Shown in pieces: positions 1-12,082 of a DNA stretch of 64,000 nt. A program made the position numbers and the translations under genes. Each line of letters opens with the position of its first letter. Position 1 is the first letter of the stretch. Origin of the DNA: Hawksworthiomyces lignivorus (Eukaryota > Ascomycota > Sordariomycetes > Ophiostomatales > Ophiostomataceae); the NCBI GenBank assembly GCA_002917075.1, contig NTMA01000027.1, forward strand, positions 310,001 through 374,000, in the 5' to 3' direction. The notes beneath the pieces are model-generated. The model was not told where the DNA came from. It did not search any database and saw nothing but the letters and a program-made list of their open reading frames with translations.

Positions 1-74
1 AACGCCGTACAGCCAGTTCTGAAGACAACTAATCCGTCTTCTCTCTCTGCCTTTCCTGTCTCTCTATCTCTTGT

Positions 75-440
75 TTAGAAGCCCTGCTTCTGAACCTGGG
101 CCTTCGCGGCAGCGATAGTTGCGGCGGCGTTGGGGTCGACAAAGCCGCAGCCCTCCTTGCCGTTCTGCAGCGCAGCAGCCTCGGCCGAGCACACACCAGC
201 GCCCTGGCCGTTGTTGGCACAGCAGGCGGAGCCGCAGTCGGCATCCGAGACACAGCCGCCAGTGATGAACTGCTGGCCGTTGCCGCCGCCAACGTTCTTG
301 GCGCCGGCGTTGTTGGGGGTGACCAGGGCGAGGGCCGAGACGGCGACTATAGAGGCGGGTTAGTGTCTATTGTCTAGACGCAGGAATACTGGGAAAGAAG
401 AGATCTGCTTACAAGCCAGGACAACAGCGATGCGAACCAT
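75..440 (-). CDS. Small cysteine-rich secreted protein, BAS2-like
   Basis: Two exons, 440-413 and 346-75, joined by a GT-AG intron; 99 residues. The start is MVRIAVVLAFAVSALALV, a clear signal peptide. The mature part carries a KNVGGGNGQQFITGG block and six cysteines (GGC, DC, CC, VC, GCGF). This pattern matches the family annotated as biotrophy-associated secreted protein 2, first described in the rice blast fungus; the match is from memory of the family pattern. The protein should be exported and disulfide-bonded. Family members occur in pathogens, endophytes and saprotrophs, so an effector role is only a possibility. The C-terminus is an Ala/Gln-rich helix-like stretch. Confidence 0.8.
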
Positions 441-3199
441 TTTGATTGTTGAAGAAGGAAGAGTACACAGTACTATGAAGTAAAATGGAAATGTATTAAA
501 AGTTATACGACTCCAGGTCGGGTGAAAATGAATACACGAAAAGAAAAAGATGAAGAGATGGCTGGCTGTTGAATGAAGATCGGAGAGGGTTTCTAAACTA
601 GGAGAGGCTGTAGCTAATATTTATATTCGAAAACGGGCAGTAGAACTCCTGATGCCAACAACCATGAACACCGCCTCAGATCACAATAGATCGCCTTATA
701 ACAGAGACGTGTACGGTGCAAGGGATGTTGCGAAGGCACACCCCTTGAACCCTCTCTAACAGCTTCATCTCTTTTTTCACCCGCTTCGACGATACAGAGC
801 TTGGGGTCATTTCCTTTGCATTGACATGCTTAGCCAGCGAGTAGTCTTGGAAGGTCACAAACGCCTGACCAGTGCACGAGTCATACCAGAAGACAAAAAG
901 ATGAGAAAAGACGGGGGAAGTATAAGACGAAGCGAGTGAGAGAAACTGAGAGAGGGGGAATGCCTAGCAAAGCGATTCTAGCAGCCGTCGCAGATCGACC
1001 AGATCCGTCCCGGGTGTGGTATTAAAAGAAGCAACTTATTCGCTTCAGCTTTCCTCTCAAAGATCGAATCTGTCTGAAGTTAGCGAGTCATGACATGTGC
1101 AGAAAGAAAGCAATTGCGCAGTACGCGTGGCCACGCAAGGCCTGGGCTACTCTCATTTTGCAGAGCCGCCTTGTTTGATCGCCCACCACCTGGGACCGAA
1201 TTTTGCCGTGTCCGGGTTCGAGAATAAGTCGTTTTGTTCCAAAACAGCCCAGATCCTATGAAGACTGGTCTTCAGCAAAGAGCATGATAGATGTACCAAC
1301 TGACTAAGAAATCTGACTTTAATTGGCGTCTCTCTCTGATTAGTTATCTCGAAGGCTTTTCCCGCGAAAAGCGCCTCGATAGCTTTGACACGAACTTTTA
1401 CACATCTTAATACCGCTTTCCCCATTTCACTCCCAATTGGATTTCTACAGACTATTTGAGCCGTTAAACTCGCCAACAGAACTACGCGGATAGTTTGCTT
1501 TGTGCTCTGAACTGCTCGTTACTTACGCAGTATCATTCCCCTCAACACTCGAGAAGGACATACAGATGCATTCTTGGATGTATCCTCTGTCTTAATACCA
1601 AGACACAACGCTTCGTCCTTGGCACTTCTTAGTTTTCATTACGTAGTTCGAGTTTAGCACTAGTTCCACCGAAGACTGGATAAAGCAAATACCGGAAGGA
1701 GGGGGAAGATGAAATTGTGAAGAGAGGTTCTTGAGGCTGGAGTGATGAAACGGTCAGTGCTGGGGCGCTTTGATCATTATTTTTTTCTTCGGCCTTCAAC
1801 TGCATCCTCATTTGGATGGCTTTTTAATTATGGGGTCCCCACAGTTCTATTGCTTCTTGGACACGGACGCAGTGAAAATCAGATTTCCGTCCATGATTCT
1901 TTATTGTTTGTTTGTTTTGATGCAAAGGGAGTAGAGACAGAGATGAAGAAGAGATGCGCGCTAGATGTTTCGACAATGGCCGCTTGCCTCTCTGTTTTTG
2001 GTAATTTTGATGACATTCTACGGAGATCTGTCCTAGCTGCCTTTCTCGGTTGGAAAACTTGACTTAAAGACTTTGTTTTAGAGGAGGCAGATCTTGGCGA
2101 TGTACAATGCAACTTATTCATCGTGAAGGCTATTGAGTAAATGGGGTTCTCAAATTCGCATCTTTCGTTTCCGGAAACCTGGATTCTATATCCACCAGAA
2201 TAAAGCCCTTCCCTGTTCGTAGCTTTCTTGAGCCTGTTTCATCCAGCATTGTACATAATGGCCAAGAACAACTTGTACCCTGCTCTCTTTCAAAACATCT
2301 TCCTAGCAACCCAAGAAATTCCCTACTGGTTTCGGTGACAGGGACATAAGACACTGTAAAGAGTGGATCATACACATAGTGCATATCAGCATTCTAGCTC
2401 GAGAATGCTAGCGACGATGTTAGGTATAGTGACATCATGTTGAAGAAAGAAACGAAGAGACAGAACTAGAAACCATCTGAAATATAGGGGACATACAACG
2501 AGATAATGTAAAGGAGAAGAGTTGAGATGAATTTGTTGGTGAAGCACGTACATCCTTGTTATTTCTTCCTTGTGTGCCTCACCGCTCTGGGCCAACATCC
2601 TCAAACCGTTGAGGTTTTGCTCAGCAACCCTTGAACTCGTTGCGTCATTAGAGACTGTTGGCCGTTTGTCTCATTGTGATTCATAGGCCGGAACACAGTG
2701 GAGAGGAAGTATTTATCGTCTGATTTTACAGAGGCTTGCAATTGTATTCTAAAACTCGGGCCGGAAACCAATTCCCTGAGTATGTTGTTACGCTCACGGC
2801 TCTCTCTGAAATTCAATGTGCACAACAATGACCAGCCCGGGTGATATCCTTCTGCTGCGAGCTCATCATCTAAATCCTGAGTCTAAATAATTCTGTATTT
2901 TATGGAAATTAAGCCTGCTAGCTGTGATTTTGGAGAGCTTCACTGTGAAAATACGTTGTGCTAGATCTGAGCGAAAGAATGGATGGTCACGATTTTAAAG
3001 ACGAGATATGTGATTTTCGCGTATGTCATACCGCCGTAAAGGTTGCAGTGCGTAAATTCCCTAAGCGGCGCTGGGATACAACGCCGAAATTTGGCGTGTC
3101 CAATTTTCGACGTCTTTCACAGTCAATCCAAAACTCTCCACAACTTCACCCAAAACAAGACCCTGACAGAAACGCCTACCCCTTTTCTTTCGTTGCAAA
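441..3199. other. Intergenic region, no gene recognised
   Basis: About 2.8 kb. The open frames here are short, have no C-ending codon bias, and show no family motif. The left part should hold the promoter of the BAS2-like gene and the right end that of the DUF7704 gene. Confidence 0.6.
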
Positions 3200-3721
3200 A
3201 TGCCCGCAGACACCCGCAAGAAGACCGAGACATCCACTGGCTCGGCTGGCGTCAGTCTCCCCGCCATCTACCGGCTCTTCTTCCTCTTCGTCGAGCCCGT
3301 CTCCGCCCTGGTCGGCGCTTATTTTGCCCACTTCCTCCAGCAGGACTACCTGGTGCTCACCCACGCGCCGTCGGCCCCCGCGTCCGCGGCCGAGCTGCCG
3401 GTCGCCACGTCTGTCGTGCTCTCGCAGCTGGCGAATCTGTACCTGCTCTTCACGCTCAACGAGGCCCTCGTCCTGCGCGCGACCTCTGACCTGCGCGTCT
3501 GGAAGACGCTGCTGTTCGGCCTGCTCGTCGCCGACCTGGGCCACCTCTACTCGCTGCGGCCGCTCGGGCCGGCCGTCTACTACCGCGCCGACCAGTGGAA
3601 CGCCATGGACTGGGGCAACGTGCCGTTCGTGTACCTGGGGGCGTCTATGCGCATCGCGTTTCTGGCCAACGTCGGCTTCGGCGCCCCGAAGCGTGCCGCT
3701 CCCAAGCAGAGGAAAGCGTAG
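3200..3721 (+). CDS. DUF7704-type integral membrane protein
   Basis: A single-exon gene of 173 residues. The ATG follows a CAAA leader (GCAAAATG). Four hydrophobic segments are visible at about residues 19-42, 70-93, 103-122 and 140-161, with a short polar N-terminus and a basic C-terminal tail (PKRAAPKQRKA) that is probably cytosolic. Short family features are FVEPVSALVGAY near the N-terminus and DWGNVPFVYLG before the last segment. Fungal proteins of this shape are annotated as DUF7704 domain proteins, and no biochemical role is known to me. C-ending codon bias is strong, supporting a real gene. Confidence 0.8.
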   Translation: MPADTRKKTETSTGSAGVSLPAIYRLFFLFVEPVSALVGAYFAHFLQQDYLVLTHAPSAPASAAELPVATSVVLSQLANLYLLFTLNEALVLRATSDLRVWKTLLFGLLVADLGHLYSLRPLGPAVYYRADQWNAMDWGNVPFVYLGASMRIAFLANVGFGAPKRAAPKQRKA

Positions 3722-4510
3722 GGAGGGGCTGACAGAGGCGCAAACGGTTCTTGCAAAAAGCAAAGATGAGACTACAGAAGGAATGGAGACACAGCCAGAC
3801 CCGTCGGCAGATGTGTCTCAGAGCATCAGGGTTTATAGATCTGTACGAATAGTCAGAACTGCTCTCTTGTAATGAGTGTGTCTGTCCAAAATAATCATCT
3901 TGGCAGCTCCAAGCTGAAGTCACAGTTAATGGTCGATGAAATGCTATTTTGAAGTCGGCTACAGAGGCTGCCGCCATCCGCTGTAACAGTCCCTTTCTCA
4001 GGGCTCCTTCAGGGCCTCTCAATGGTCCTTAGTGGTATCCTCCCAGAACTAGCAGGTGAAACAGCTACAAAAGTTATGTAATCATAATGTATTATGTCAT
4101 CTGAATCTGCAGCCACACATTAAATAAAACACGACGTGTCGATACGCTGCTTGACTGGCGCATCGCCCGTATCCAGCTATAGTGCCCACATCATTAAGGA
4201 TCATCCACAAGCGAATTCATCGAAAGGGGCCATCATCGTTGCGCCCGTTTTACATTTTCACCTTTTCACCTCATTGCAGCATCGTCTTTTTCTGCCGATA
4301 TTGTTCCTATATGCCATTGCGATCCATTGTATTTCATAGCACAGCACCGTTTCTTCCCACCTAAGCGCTGAATCCATCTTCCGGCTGCACCCCACAGTTG
4401 TGCGCAGCGAGGGAGAGCTTTCTAAATAAGGAGGATCGCGCCGCATCCAGAGGCCGGCCGCAGAGAAAACACAAGACCAGAGAGTGAGACCGGCGGAGAA
4501 CAGACACACA

Positions 4511-5850
4511 ATGCAGCTGACCCGACCGCCATTAATATTGACCGCGATGGCTGCGCTGTCGTCGGTGTCCGGCGCAGCCGCAGCCGTGGCCGCCGTCAAC
4601 GCAGCGGCGCCGCCGGCTGACTCGGCTAGACCCTCCAAGACGACGACGACTATGCCCTGCACAGCCTCTTCCACAAGCGGCGCCTTCTACGACCTCCGCC
4701 CCGATATCGCTGTCGCGCTCGCCGAGGGCGCCAAGCCCAAGACCGGCATACAGAATGTCGACTACACGGCACGCGGGCACGACTACGGCGCCAACTTCAC
4801 GCTGAACATCTGCGAGGCGGTGGTGAAGCCGGTGAAGAATGTGATGGGGCTGGACCGGGACCTGTGGGCCAACGTGAGCGCCTACTACGACCTGGACGGC
4901 GAGATCTTCTCTTTGGGGTGAGTGCCGGGTCCTTTTGGAACACAATGGAGAGGGAGCTGGGTCTGCATATGCGTATATATTTTTTCCTGAGCTCGTCGTC
5001 TAACGCAGAAACCCCCAAACATTAGGCAGCAGTCGTCTGTTTTAGTATCCCGCGGCCGCGAGCTTGTCCTCCAGTACACCGGCGGATCGCCCTGTCCGGA
5101 ACCCAGCGGCAGCAGCTCGATCAGCCCGGGCAAGAACTACGGCAGCGAGGAGCGCCGGTCGGAGCTCGCACACGACGATGCCGCCTTCCGGCCGCACGAC
5201 CACGAAGACGACCAGTTCTCCGAGTCAGAATCTTACTCTTCTTCCTACTCTTCTTCCTCCTCATACTCCTCCTCCTCCGCCGGGTCCTCGAAGACGCGCC
5301 GCAAGTCGGCTACGTTTGCGTTCCTGTGTGACCGCGACCCGCTCGACAACACCGCCCTCGTCTCATTCATCGGCACCCCCGACGAGTGCGCCTACTTCTT
5401 CAAGATCCGCTCACAGCACGCCTGCGCCGGCGCCGAGCCCCACAAGCCCGGCAGCGTCGGCCCCGGCGGCGTGTTCGCCATCATCTTCGGCGTGGCCCTG
5501 ATGGTCTACTTTATCGGCGGCGTGGTGTACCAGCGCACCGTGGCCCACGCGCGCGGCTGGCGGCAGCTGCCGAACCACACCATCTGGATGGGCATCTGGA
5601 GCTTTGTGCGGGTAAGAGAGCAGACCATACTCCATTCCCCGTTCCCCACCAACCTCTCTCTTCTTCGTCTACTGCTCTAGCAATAGCTGACAATTCCTGC
5701 TAGGATTTCTTCATCATTATAACGTCGTCCTGCGCCCGCTTCCTTCCGCGCCAGCAAGGATACCGGACTGTGTCAAACTCCCCAAACGGCCGCAGCCGGG
5801 AGGACGAAAACCGGCTGATCGACCAGCTTGACGAGGAGTGGGAGGATTAG
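4511..5850 (+). CDS. atg27: Autophagy-related protein 27 (Atg27)
   Basis: Three exons: 4511-4917, 5026-5611 and 5704-5850; 379 residues. Atg27 is a type I membrane protein of the Golgi, endosomes and pre-autophagosomal structure that helps Atg9 cycling. The protein has a signal peptide (to about residue 24), a cysteine-containing luminal domain of mannose-6-phosphate-receptor type (CDRDPLDNTALVSF, DECAYFFKI), one membrane span (VFAIIFGVALMVYFIGGVVY) and a short cytosolic tail starting at NHTIWMGIWSFVRDFF. A Ser/Tyr-rich and Asp/His-rich insert (coded by about 5160-5300) is longer than in yeast. The first acceptor was set at 5025 because the later TTTTAG acceptor breaks the frame. Confidence 0.9.
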
Positions 5851-6360
5851 ATTCACATGTAGGTAGGAGAGATCATCTCTCTCCGCTCTGGGCGAGGCAG
5901 TTCGATTTGGAGGAGTATAGCCTCCACATTTTGGACTATGATTATTTTTTATGTTTTTCTTGTATTATCTACTTTCTGACTGCAAACGTGCATCTCCGTG
6001 CTGGTTGATGCAGCGGTCTGTCTACTCGGTCGCGAGTCTGGATACAGACGAGACTGGCCTGCCGTAGCCGAGATGTTCTCTTTGCTTTCCGCCATGCTTG
6101 TCCGCCGGCATGCATCTTATTTCCTATGTCTGTAGTTTGGGTCTCTGCGCTCTTCGCCATTTTCTTTGTTTTTCTTGGGCGTCCTAAGGCACGATCCTCT
6201 TTGCTGGGATCACAAGGTAGACTCGGGTATATATAGAAGTTGCTACGCACTCTGTGGCAGCATAATAAAATTTAAATTTGATCTTCTACAAGTATTGCCA
6301 CGTGCTTTAAATAAACAGGCCGGGCCATCGTGATCCACAAGCAAGCCAGCTTCATCAGCA
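5851..6360. other. Intergenic region between atg27 and tRNA-Gly
   Basis: No gene seen. It holds the atg27 3' untranslated region and the upstream flank of the tRNA. Confidence 0.6.
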
Positions 6361-6431
6361 GCGTCGGTGGTTTAGTGGTAAAATCTGTCGTTGCCATCGA
6401 CAGGCCCCGGGTTCGATTCCCGGCCGACGCA
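6361..6431 (+). tRNA. tRNA-Gly (anticodon GCC)
   Basis: A 71-nt cloverleaf without intron. The acceptor stem GCGTCGG pairs with CCGACGC. The D arm contains GGTTTAGTGGTAAAAT (A box), the anticodon stem TGTCG/CGACA frames loop TTGCCAT, and the T arm reads CGGGTTCGATTCCCG (B box). A discriminator A follows. A T-rich run (TTTCTTTT) just downstream is a likely Pol III terminator. Confidence 0.97.
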
Positions 6432-6918
6432 TTTCTTTTGCTATCTTGCTGAAAGATGCTCTTTTTGACGCTCTCTATCCTTCATTTTCATTTTTTTCTC
6501 AGCTTTGGTGAAAAGTGTGCGCGAGTGTAAGCGTCAAAGTCCTCGCTTTTTGTGAAGTGGTCTACGGTGCTCTCGGGTATTCACAAATGTGTCTTGGCCA
6601 AAACATGAAAAGAAATCTAAACATCTGAAAGGGATTGTGTATTGTTTATTGTTGCTAGACGTATGCCCTATGCAAATTCAGGGAGCCGTAACTGTCCGAT
6701 GATAATTGCAGAAAGCATCAGATTTACTCGGGCCAAGTTTCAGGCGTATTAGAAATAAAATAAAATTGTCTCTATTGTTCCTGAGAGGCTAGGCTATGAA
6801 GAGAATGAAAAAATGACAATGATGCATGGAATGCCTGATGTGGGAATATGGATACACTGGAAGATACAAAAAGGTATACAGTGAAATAACAAATAAAAAT
6901 AACAACGCCTCGCCCTTC
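6432..6918. other. Intergenic region
   Basis: AT-richer DNA between the tRNA and the 3' end of the minus-strand membrane-protein gene. No gene seen. Confidence 0.55.
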
Positions 6919-9521
6919 TTAGTACTGTGGGCGGGGTGCCTGGTTCCTTGAGATGGGGATACGCACAACAGTTGTCGTATTCCCGTCCCGGTGGAAGGCT
7001 CCAGCCGATACTTCTGGCTGTTTCAGCGCGGGCGAGGCGGAGGCGCCTTGCTGGCGGCCAGCACCCGCAGCGCTGGGACGGCGCACGATCTGGTTCTGCA
7101 GGAGACTGCGGCTGGCGGGGCCCGACAGCGGCGGCCGGGTTGGCGTGGGACCCAGACGAGAACCGCCGGCGCCAGAGCTGCTGCTGCCGGGATAGCCCAT
7201 GGGAGGGTTCATCCGACCACCGGGAATCATGTACGACGGCACGGTCGACGGGACGCTCGAGGTGTAGTTGCCGTCTTCCGACGGGCCGCCGCGGAGAGAG
7301 AGAGGCGGGGTCTGCGGCGGGACGGGCCACTGCAGGAGCGCCGGCGACATCAACACGCTGCTGGTGATACTGCTGCCGCCGACGCTGCCGTAGCTGGACC
7401 GGTTCGGCATCGGATCTGCCGAGAGCTCGGAGACGGCGTCGTCGGCGACTTGGTCCGAGGCACCGGGCACGCTGTTGGTACTGCCGGCGGAGAGGCGATC
7501 GCCACGCTTTGCCGTGGCCGAAATATGAGGCGGGGCCAAGGATACAGCGGCGAGCGGACTGGGCCGCATGCGTGGCTTCTCGGCCCTCCCAGGCGCCGGT
7601 TCGGCTGCAGGATACATTTGTGGTGGCTGCGGCTGCTGTAGCTGTTGCTGCACCTGCGGCATTGCTGACATCTGTAGCTGAGGCTGCGGTTGAGCTTGCG
7701 GTTGAGGGTGCAGTTGAAGTCGCGGTTGAGGCTGCGGCTGAGACTGTAACTGCGACTGCTGCTGTAAATGCGGCTGTTGTTGCTGCTGCTGCAGCTGCGG
7801 CATCATCACCGCGGTTGGCGGCGGCGTTGGAAGGGACGAAGAGGGAACAGAAGCGGCATGTCTGCGCTGTGGAGCAAGAGGCGGCGGCACCTGCTTAGGG
7901 CGAGGCATCGGAGGGACCTGACTTTGCATGACTGGAAATGTGCTGTACGTGCCTCGCGATGAGGGCGGTGTGCGCGTCGAAGAGTCTACGCTTACAGGCG
8001 AATCCGGGCGCGAGCCTGCAGCAGCCGGGTACACGGGAGGGAGCGGAGCACTGCCTCTGCGCTGACCGTAGCCGCCGCCGTCGTGTCGCATGGCAACTGG
8101 CCCTGGGACGGCAATACTGCCTGCGCCAACTGCTGCCGCGGCCGGCATGGACCGTTGAGAGGCCGTTATTTCACTCATAGTAGGCCTGGTCTGTGAGGCT
8201 GGTGCTGCCGCGGCGCCACTTGCCTTCTCGGCCATGGCAGAGCCACCAGCAGCCCCAAGAGCACCTGCGGCTGCGGCCGGAGCCGCTGGAAACACCTCAC
8301 AGGCGGGTGTCAGCAGAGAATCCACGGAACCTTGTGGGCGCTGACCCGCATCTTTTGATTCGCCTCCGGCCTGTGCTGCGGCACCACCAAAAATGGGCAG
8401 CAGAAATCGCGAGCGGCGGAATCTGAAGAGAAGAAAGCCTAGAATCAAAATAATGGCACAAACAGCGACTGTAGATAAGGGTTAGCCGCCAGAATTTAAA
8501 AGGAAAGGAGAGCAAAAAGCTCCCCTTATATCAGAAAATCAAACGTACCCACGACCCCAACAATGACCCCAACATGACTGCCGCCAGAGCTTCCCGAACC
8601 AGCTTTGTCACCATCTGCTGCGGAAGTAGAAGAAGACGCAGCGGCTCTCGTGGCTGTCGTGCCTGCAGCTCCGGTGCTGACTGCCACTGCGCCGACATGA
8701 ATCGTACTCAAGTGCCCATTGGCGCCAACGTAGATGGCAGAAACAGTCTGGCCATTGCCGTTGACAAATGCCGAGACTGTCTCGCCAGTCAAGGTACCTT
8801 GGACAGCTACCCATCTGCCAGAATCGGCGTTTACCGCTCCTGTTGCAGCAGCATCGGGCGCAGGTGTTGTTCCAGGAACCGCAGGATCACCGGCCTTGGT
8901 AGTCTGCGAGCCAGAATTGTCTGCGTCGCCATTACCATCCTGCTTGCCATTGCCGCTGCCGTTATTGGAAGAATCTCCAGTTGCTGCTGGAGGCGGCGCT
9001 TGGCTGGTTGGAGGAGGGGCGGCTTGAGGCGTAGATGGGTTTGCAGGGGGCGGGTCGCCGTCGGCTGTAGTGGCCTTGTTTTCTGGTGGCGGCGATGGCT
9101 TCGCTGCTGGTTTTGAGCTGGTTGGTGGAGGAGGCGGAGATGTGTCTTTGGCTGTGCTCTTGGGTGTTGCTTTGGTAGGCTGCTGGGAGCTACTAGTACT
9201 AGTTGCTTTGCCATTGCCGTTTCCGTTGCCGTTGCCATTGCCGTTGCCGTTGCCATTGTTGTTTCCACCGCCACCGAAGCCACCGAATCCGTTGTTACCA
9301 CCGCCGTTGCCCTCACCGCGACCGTTGTTGTTGTTACCGGATCCGCCAAAGCCGCCACCAGGAAACCCGCCAAAGCCACCACCAAACCCGCCGAAGCCCT
9401 GTCTTGGCTTCAACTCGGACGAGTGTTTGCAAATAGCCTCCCAGTACTCATGAGCGGTACCAGCCAGGAGTCTCCAGACGACTTCACTCGATTGGCCGTC
9501 CGCTGGGAGGATGGCAACCAT
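6919..9521 (-). CDS. Low-complexity single-pass membrane protein
   Basis: Two exons, 9521-8549 and 8468-6919; 840 residues. The order is: a short N-terminal part; a Gly/Asn-rich tract (GGFGGGFGGFPGG, then an NG repeat); a Pro/Thr/Ser-rich stretch; a small domain with VSAFVNGNGQTVSAIYVGANG; one membrane span formed across the splice (VGVIVGVV joined to AVCAIILILGFLLF); a basic stop-transfer (RFRRSR); and a long cytosolic tail rich in Pro, Ser and Gln. The layout is like fungal cell-wall sensors or other stalked surface proteins, but no family is recognised. The chosen ATG (CAACCATGG) gives no clear signal peptide, so a 5' exon may be missing. Confidence 0.7.
9211..9261. repeat. Asn-Gly coding minisatellite
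   Basis: Tandem 6-bp units of the type GCCGTT / GCCATT inside the membrane-protein gene. On the minus strand they encode an alternating NG tract. Confidence 0.8.
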
Positions 9522-12082
9522 GGTTACAAAAGAAGACGTGTGTTGCTTAACGACGAATGAAGACGTCAAGCTCTCGACCTCTACTCCAGCGTGGAAGTTC
9601 ACGGTGCAAAGAGGCAAGGGAGTATATCAAATCATCGACTAAGCGAGGAGTCAAAAATGTAAGAGACAAACTCCAGGTCTCGCATCCAAAACAAAAGATC
9701 GTGCAACGGTCAGTGAGAGATAGAAAGAAAACTGAAAAAAAGATACCCAATCGTCGGGATGCTGAAAGACTTGTGTCTAGGTCAATGGAAATGATGCCAA
9801 TGTGACTGGACTGCTATTTTGTTTTTCGACGCGTCCGGATCGTTGTGAATCGTCAAGATATTGCTCTCAGCAACAGAATCCCCTCTTGCCTGCAGATAGG
9901 ACCAGCCAGCAACCCATTCTCGAAGACAAGAGACAACTTGGACTCAGGTCTATGTAGTTGAAAATACAAAAACCAAAGAGATGATGAATGCTGGAAAGTG
10001 ACTGAAAAGAAAAGAAAGCAGCAAAACGAAGCCACCCAATACTCGACCAATGTGTTGCAGGGGACAGGATCAGAAAAAGAAAGCAAAGAGGAGGAGGACC
10101 TTGTCAAAAACGGTCTTCTAGATTTTGTGGCTTCTCTTCATCAGCATGCTGTACTCCGTATGTCGTACTGGCAAGCTTCTCTACATACAAGACCCTTACA
10201 TACATACATACTTGGTCCTATCTCCCATACACGTACAAGTAAAATCGGAACATCCAACAACAAACTGCACATCTGCTGTGGACATTCATCCCCTTACCCG
10301 TGCGTTTCCTCTTTTAGCCTAGACGTTGGCATCGCCTGCAATGGCACCGTACTCCGTACTATGAAGTATCTCACGTCGAACGGCGGTGCTAATTTCTCTC
10401 CATGCATCCGCCACGAGCAAGCAACAGACAAAGCAACAGAGGAGGACTCTCAGTGGAGCTGACGGAGCAGTACGGGCGAGTACTTTGACCCCTGAGCTTG
10501 TCAGACTACCACCAATTGCTCAGCTTTTCTCTCTGGGGTAAAGAGCCAGAGACTACCGGGTGTATTCAGACCACAAGTTTCAACTCTATCAGAGCTAAGA
10601 AGAAAAGGGGAAACAAAAGATGGAATATCAGCTTCTTTGCCTGCTGTCGCCGCCTGAATCTTCTCACAACAGCGCCGAGCAATTTCGCCCAAGGAGTGTC
10701 CCATCAACAGGGGTCGCGTATTTTGGAGACAACCCTGCACGCTTCTCCACCTGGCGATAGTTATTTGCTCTCACTTGGCGCTCCACCAACAAACTCTTTA
10801 GGCGATTTTATGTGGGCGCCTTACCTCTTCGCGTCTGTTTAATTTCCCGGCACCACGGACCCCTTCCCTGTTCCTGGGAGGGTTCGCTTTCGTGTCCAAA
10901 CACGTATCTTACGGCACCAATAATACGGACTAAAGTCGGGCGAAAAGATGGGCACAGATGCTCATCATTTCAAGCATAACCACCGTGGCAGGCTATTATG
11001 CATCATAGGCTTACAGAAGGATGAAAAAGGAACGAATCTGCACAAGCGTCTTTAGTAAGAAGAAAGTGACCACTAGCCTCCACAGCCGTTCAATAATAGA
11101 GAATATCGCAATATCATTATGATTAACCACCATGCACTAACACAGTTCTGACTTTTTTTTTTTTTAACTATTTTCAACAACGAATGACCACGCACGGCCC
11201 CTTCGGAAATGTGTCCATGAAGCTATTGTTGACGTGAGATATGCTTCGCGCTTCGCGATGGTTTGCAGAACAACTGCGTCAGAGTCTTAGCAAAAGCATC
11301 GTACTGGCCAAATATCTTCCAAATGTCCTCTTCATCTACCTCGCCCCTTTGAGGTCGACATCACATAGGAGCCAACGAAGATCACCATTCTACCAACGAT
11401 GAGCCAAAGATGCTCCAAGTCATGAAAGCCGTAGTTGTAGTCGTACATCCAGTTTTCTGTACATGCTGCGCAAGAAATTGCTTCACATTGATCCGCACTG
11501 CATCGTACGTGCACATATCTTGCACAAATGCCCAGAAATACATCCTGGCCCCAGATCCTGTGCAAATCACCATGTCCCTGTTCTATGTAGACTTAAGAGC
11601 TCTTTTATAACCAGAGAGCCAATGACATGCATACAGTCTAAGGAAAACATCAGACTTCATGGAGCACAATTACATACTTCTCTACAAGGTAGAAAGGATA
11701 AAATCAACCAAAAAGTCTGCTGCAGCTGGGCCTGCGGAGAACTCTGGTTCGCCCAAGGTCTCCACACCACAACCACAATTGGTGTATTTAGGGGCAACCC
11801 CCACTCCTAACGGCTTCTCCAAAACTCTTTGTTAGAGACAGCATCGAGCGGGGGAGCAGAAAAGCGGGCAGAGCCAGCGAGTCAAAAGCCGCCGGTTAAA
11901 TTGATAGCCATTGAAAGCTAGTGTAAGAGCACTTGAGACAGAGGAGAGAGAGAATGACGAGGAAGACGTGACAGAGCGATGGCTTTTAAGAAGCCTCTTG
12001 GTTCTCTCGTCTCTCGAGATGCCCTCTTCTCATCCCCAGCAACTTGCATCACATTTTTCTCGGATCGATAGGTAAGCTCAAT
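9522..12082. other. Intergenic region, no gene recognised
   Basis: About 2.6 kb of non-coding-looking DNA with two exact copies of TACTCCGTA (10152-10160 and 10350-10358). The right end should contain the GH43 promoter and leader. A GGTAAG at 12071 could be a donor in a leader intron, but no matching acceptor could be supported. Confidence 0.55.

Noticed and set aside
3176..3763. 195-codon minus-strand frame opposite the DUF7704 gene
   Set aside because: Shadow of a GC-rich gene; Arg/Gly/Ala/Val composition typical of antisense reading.
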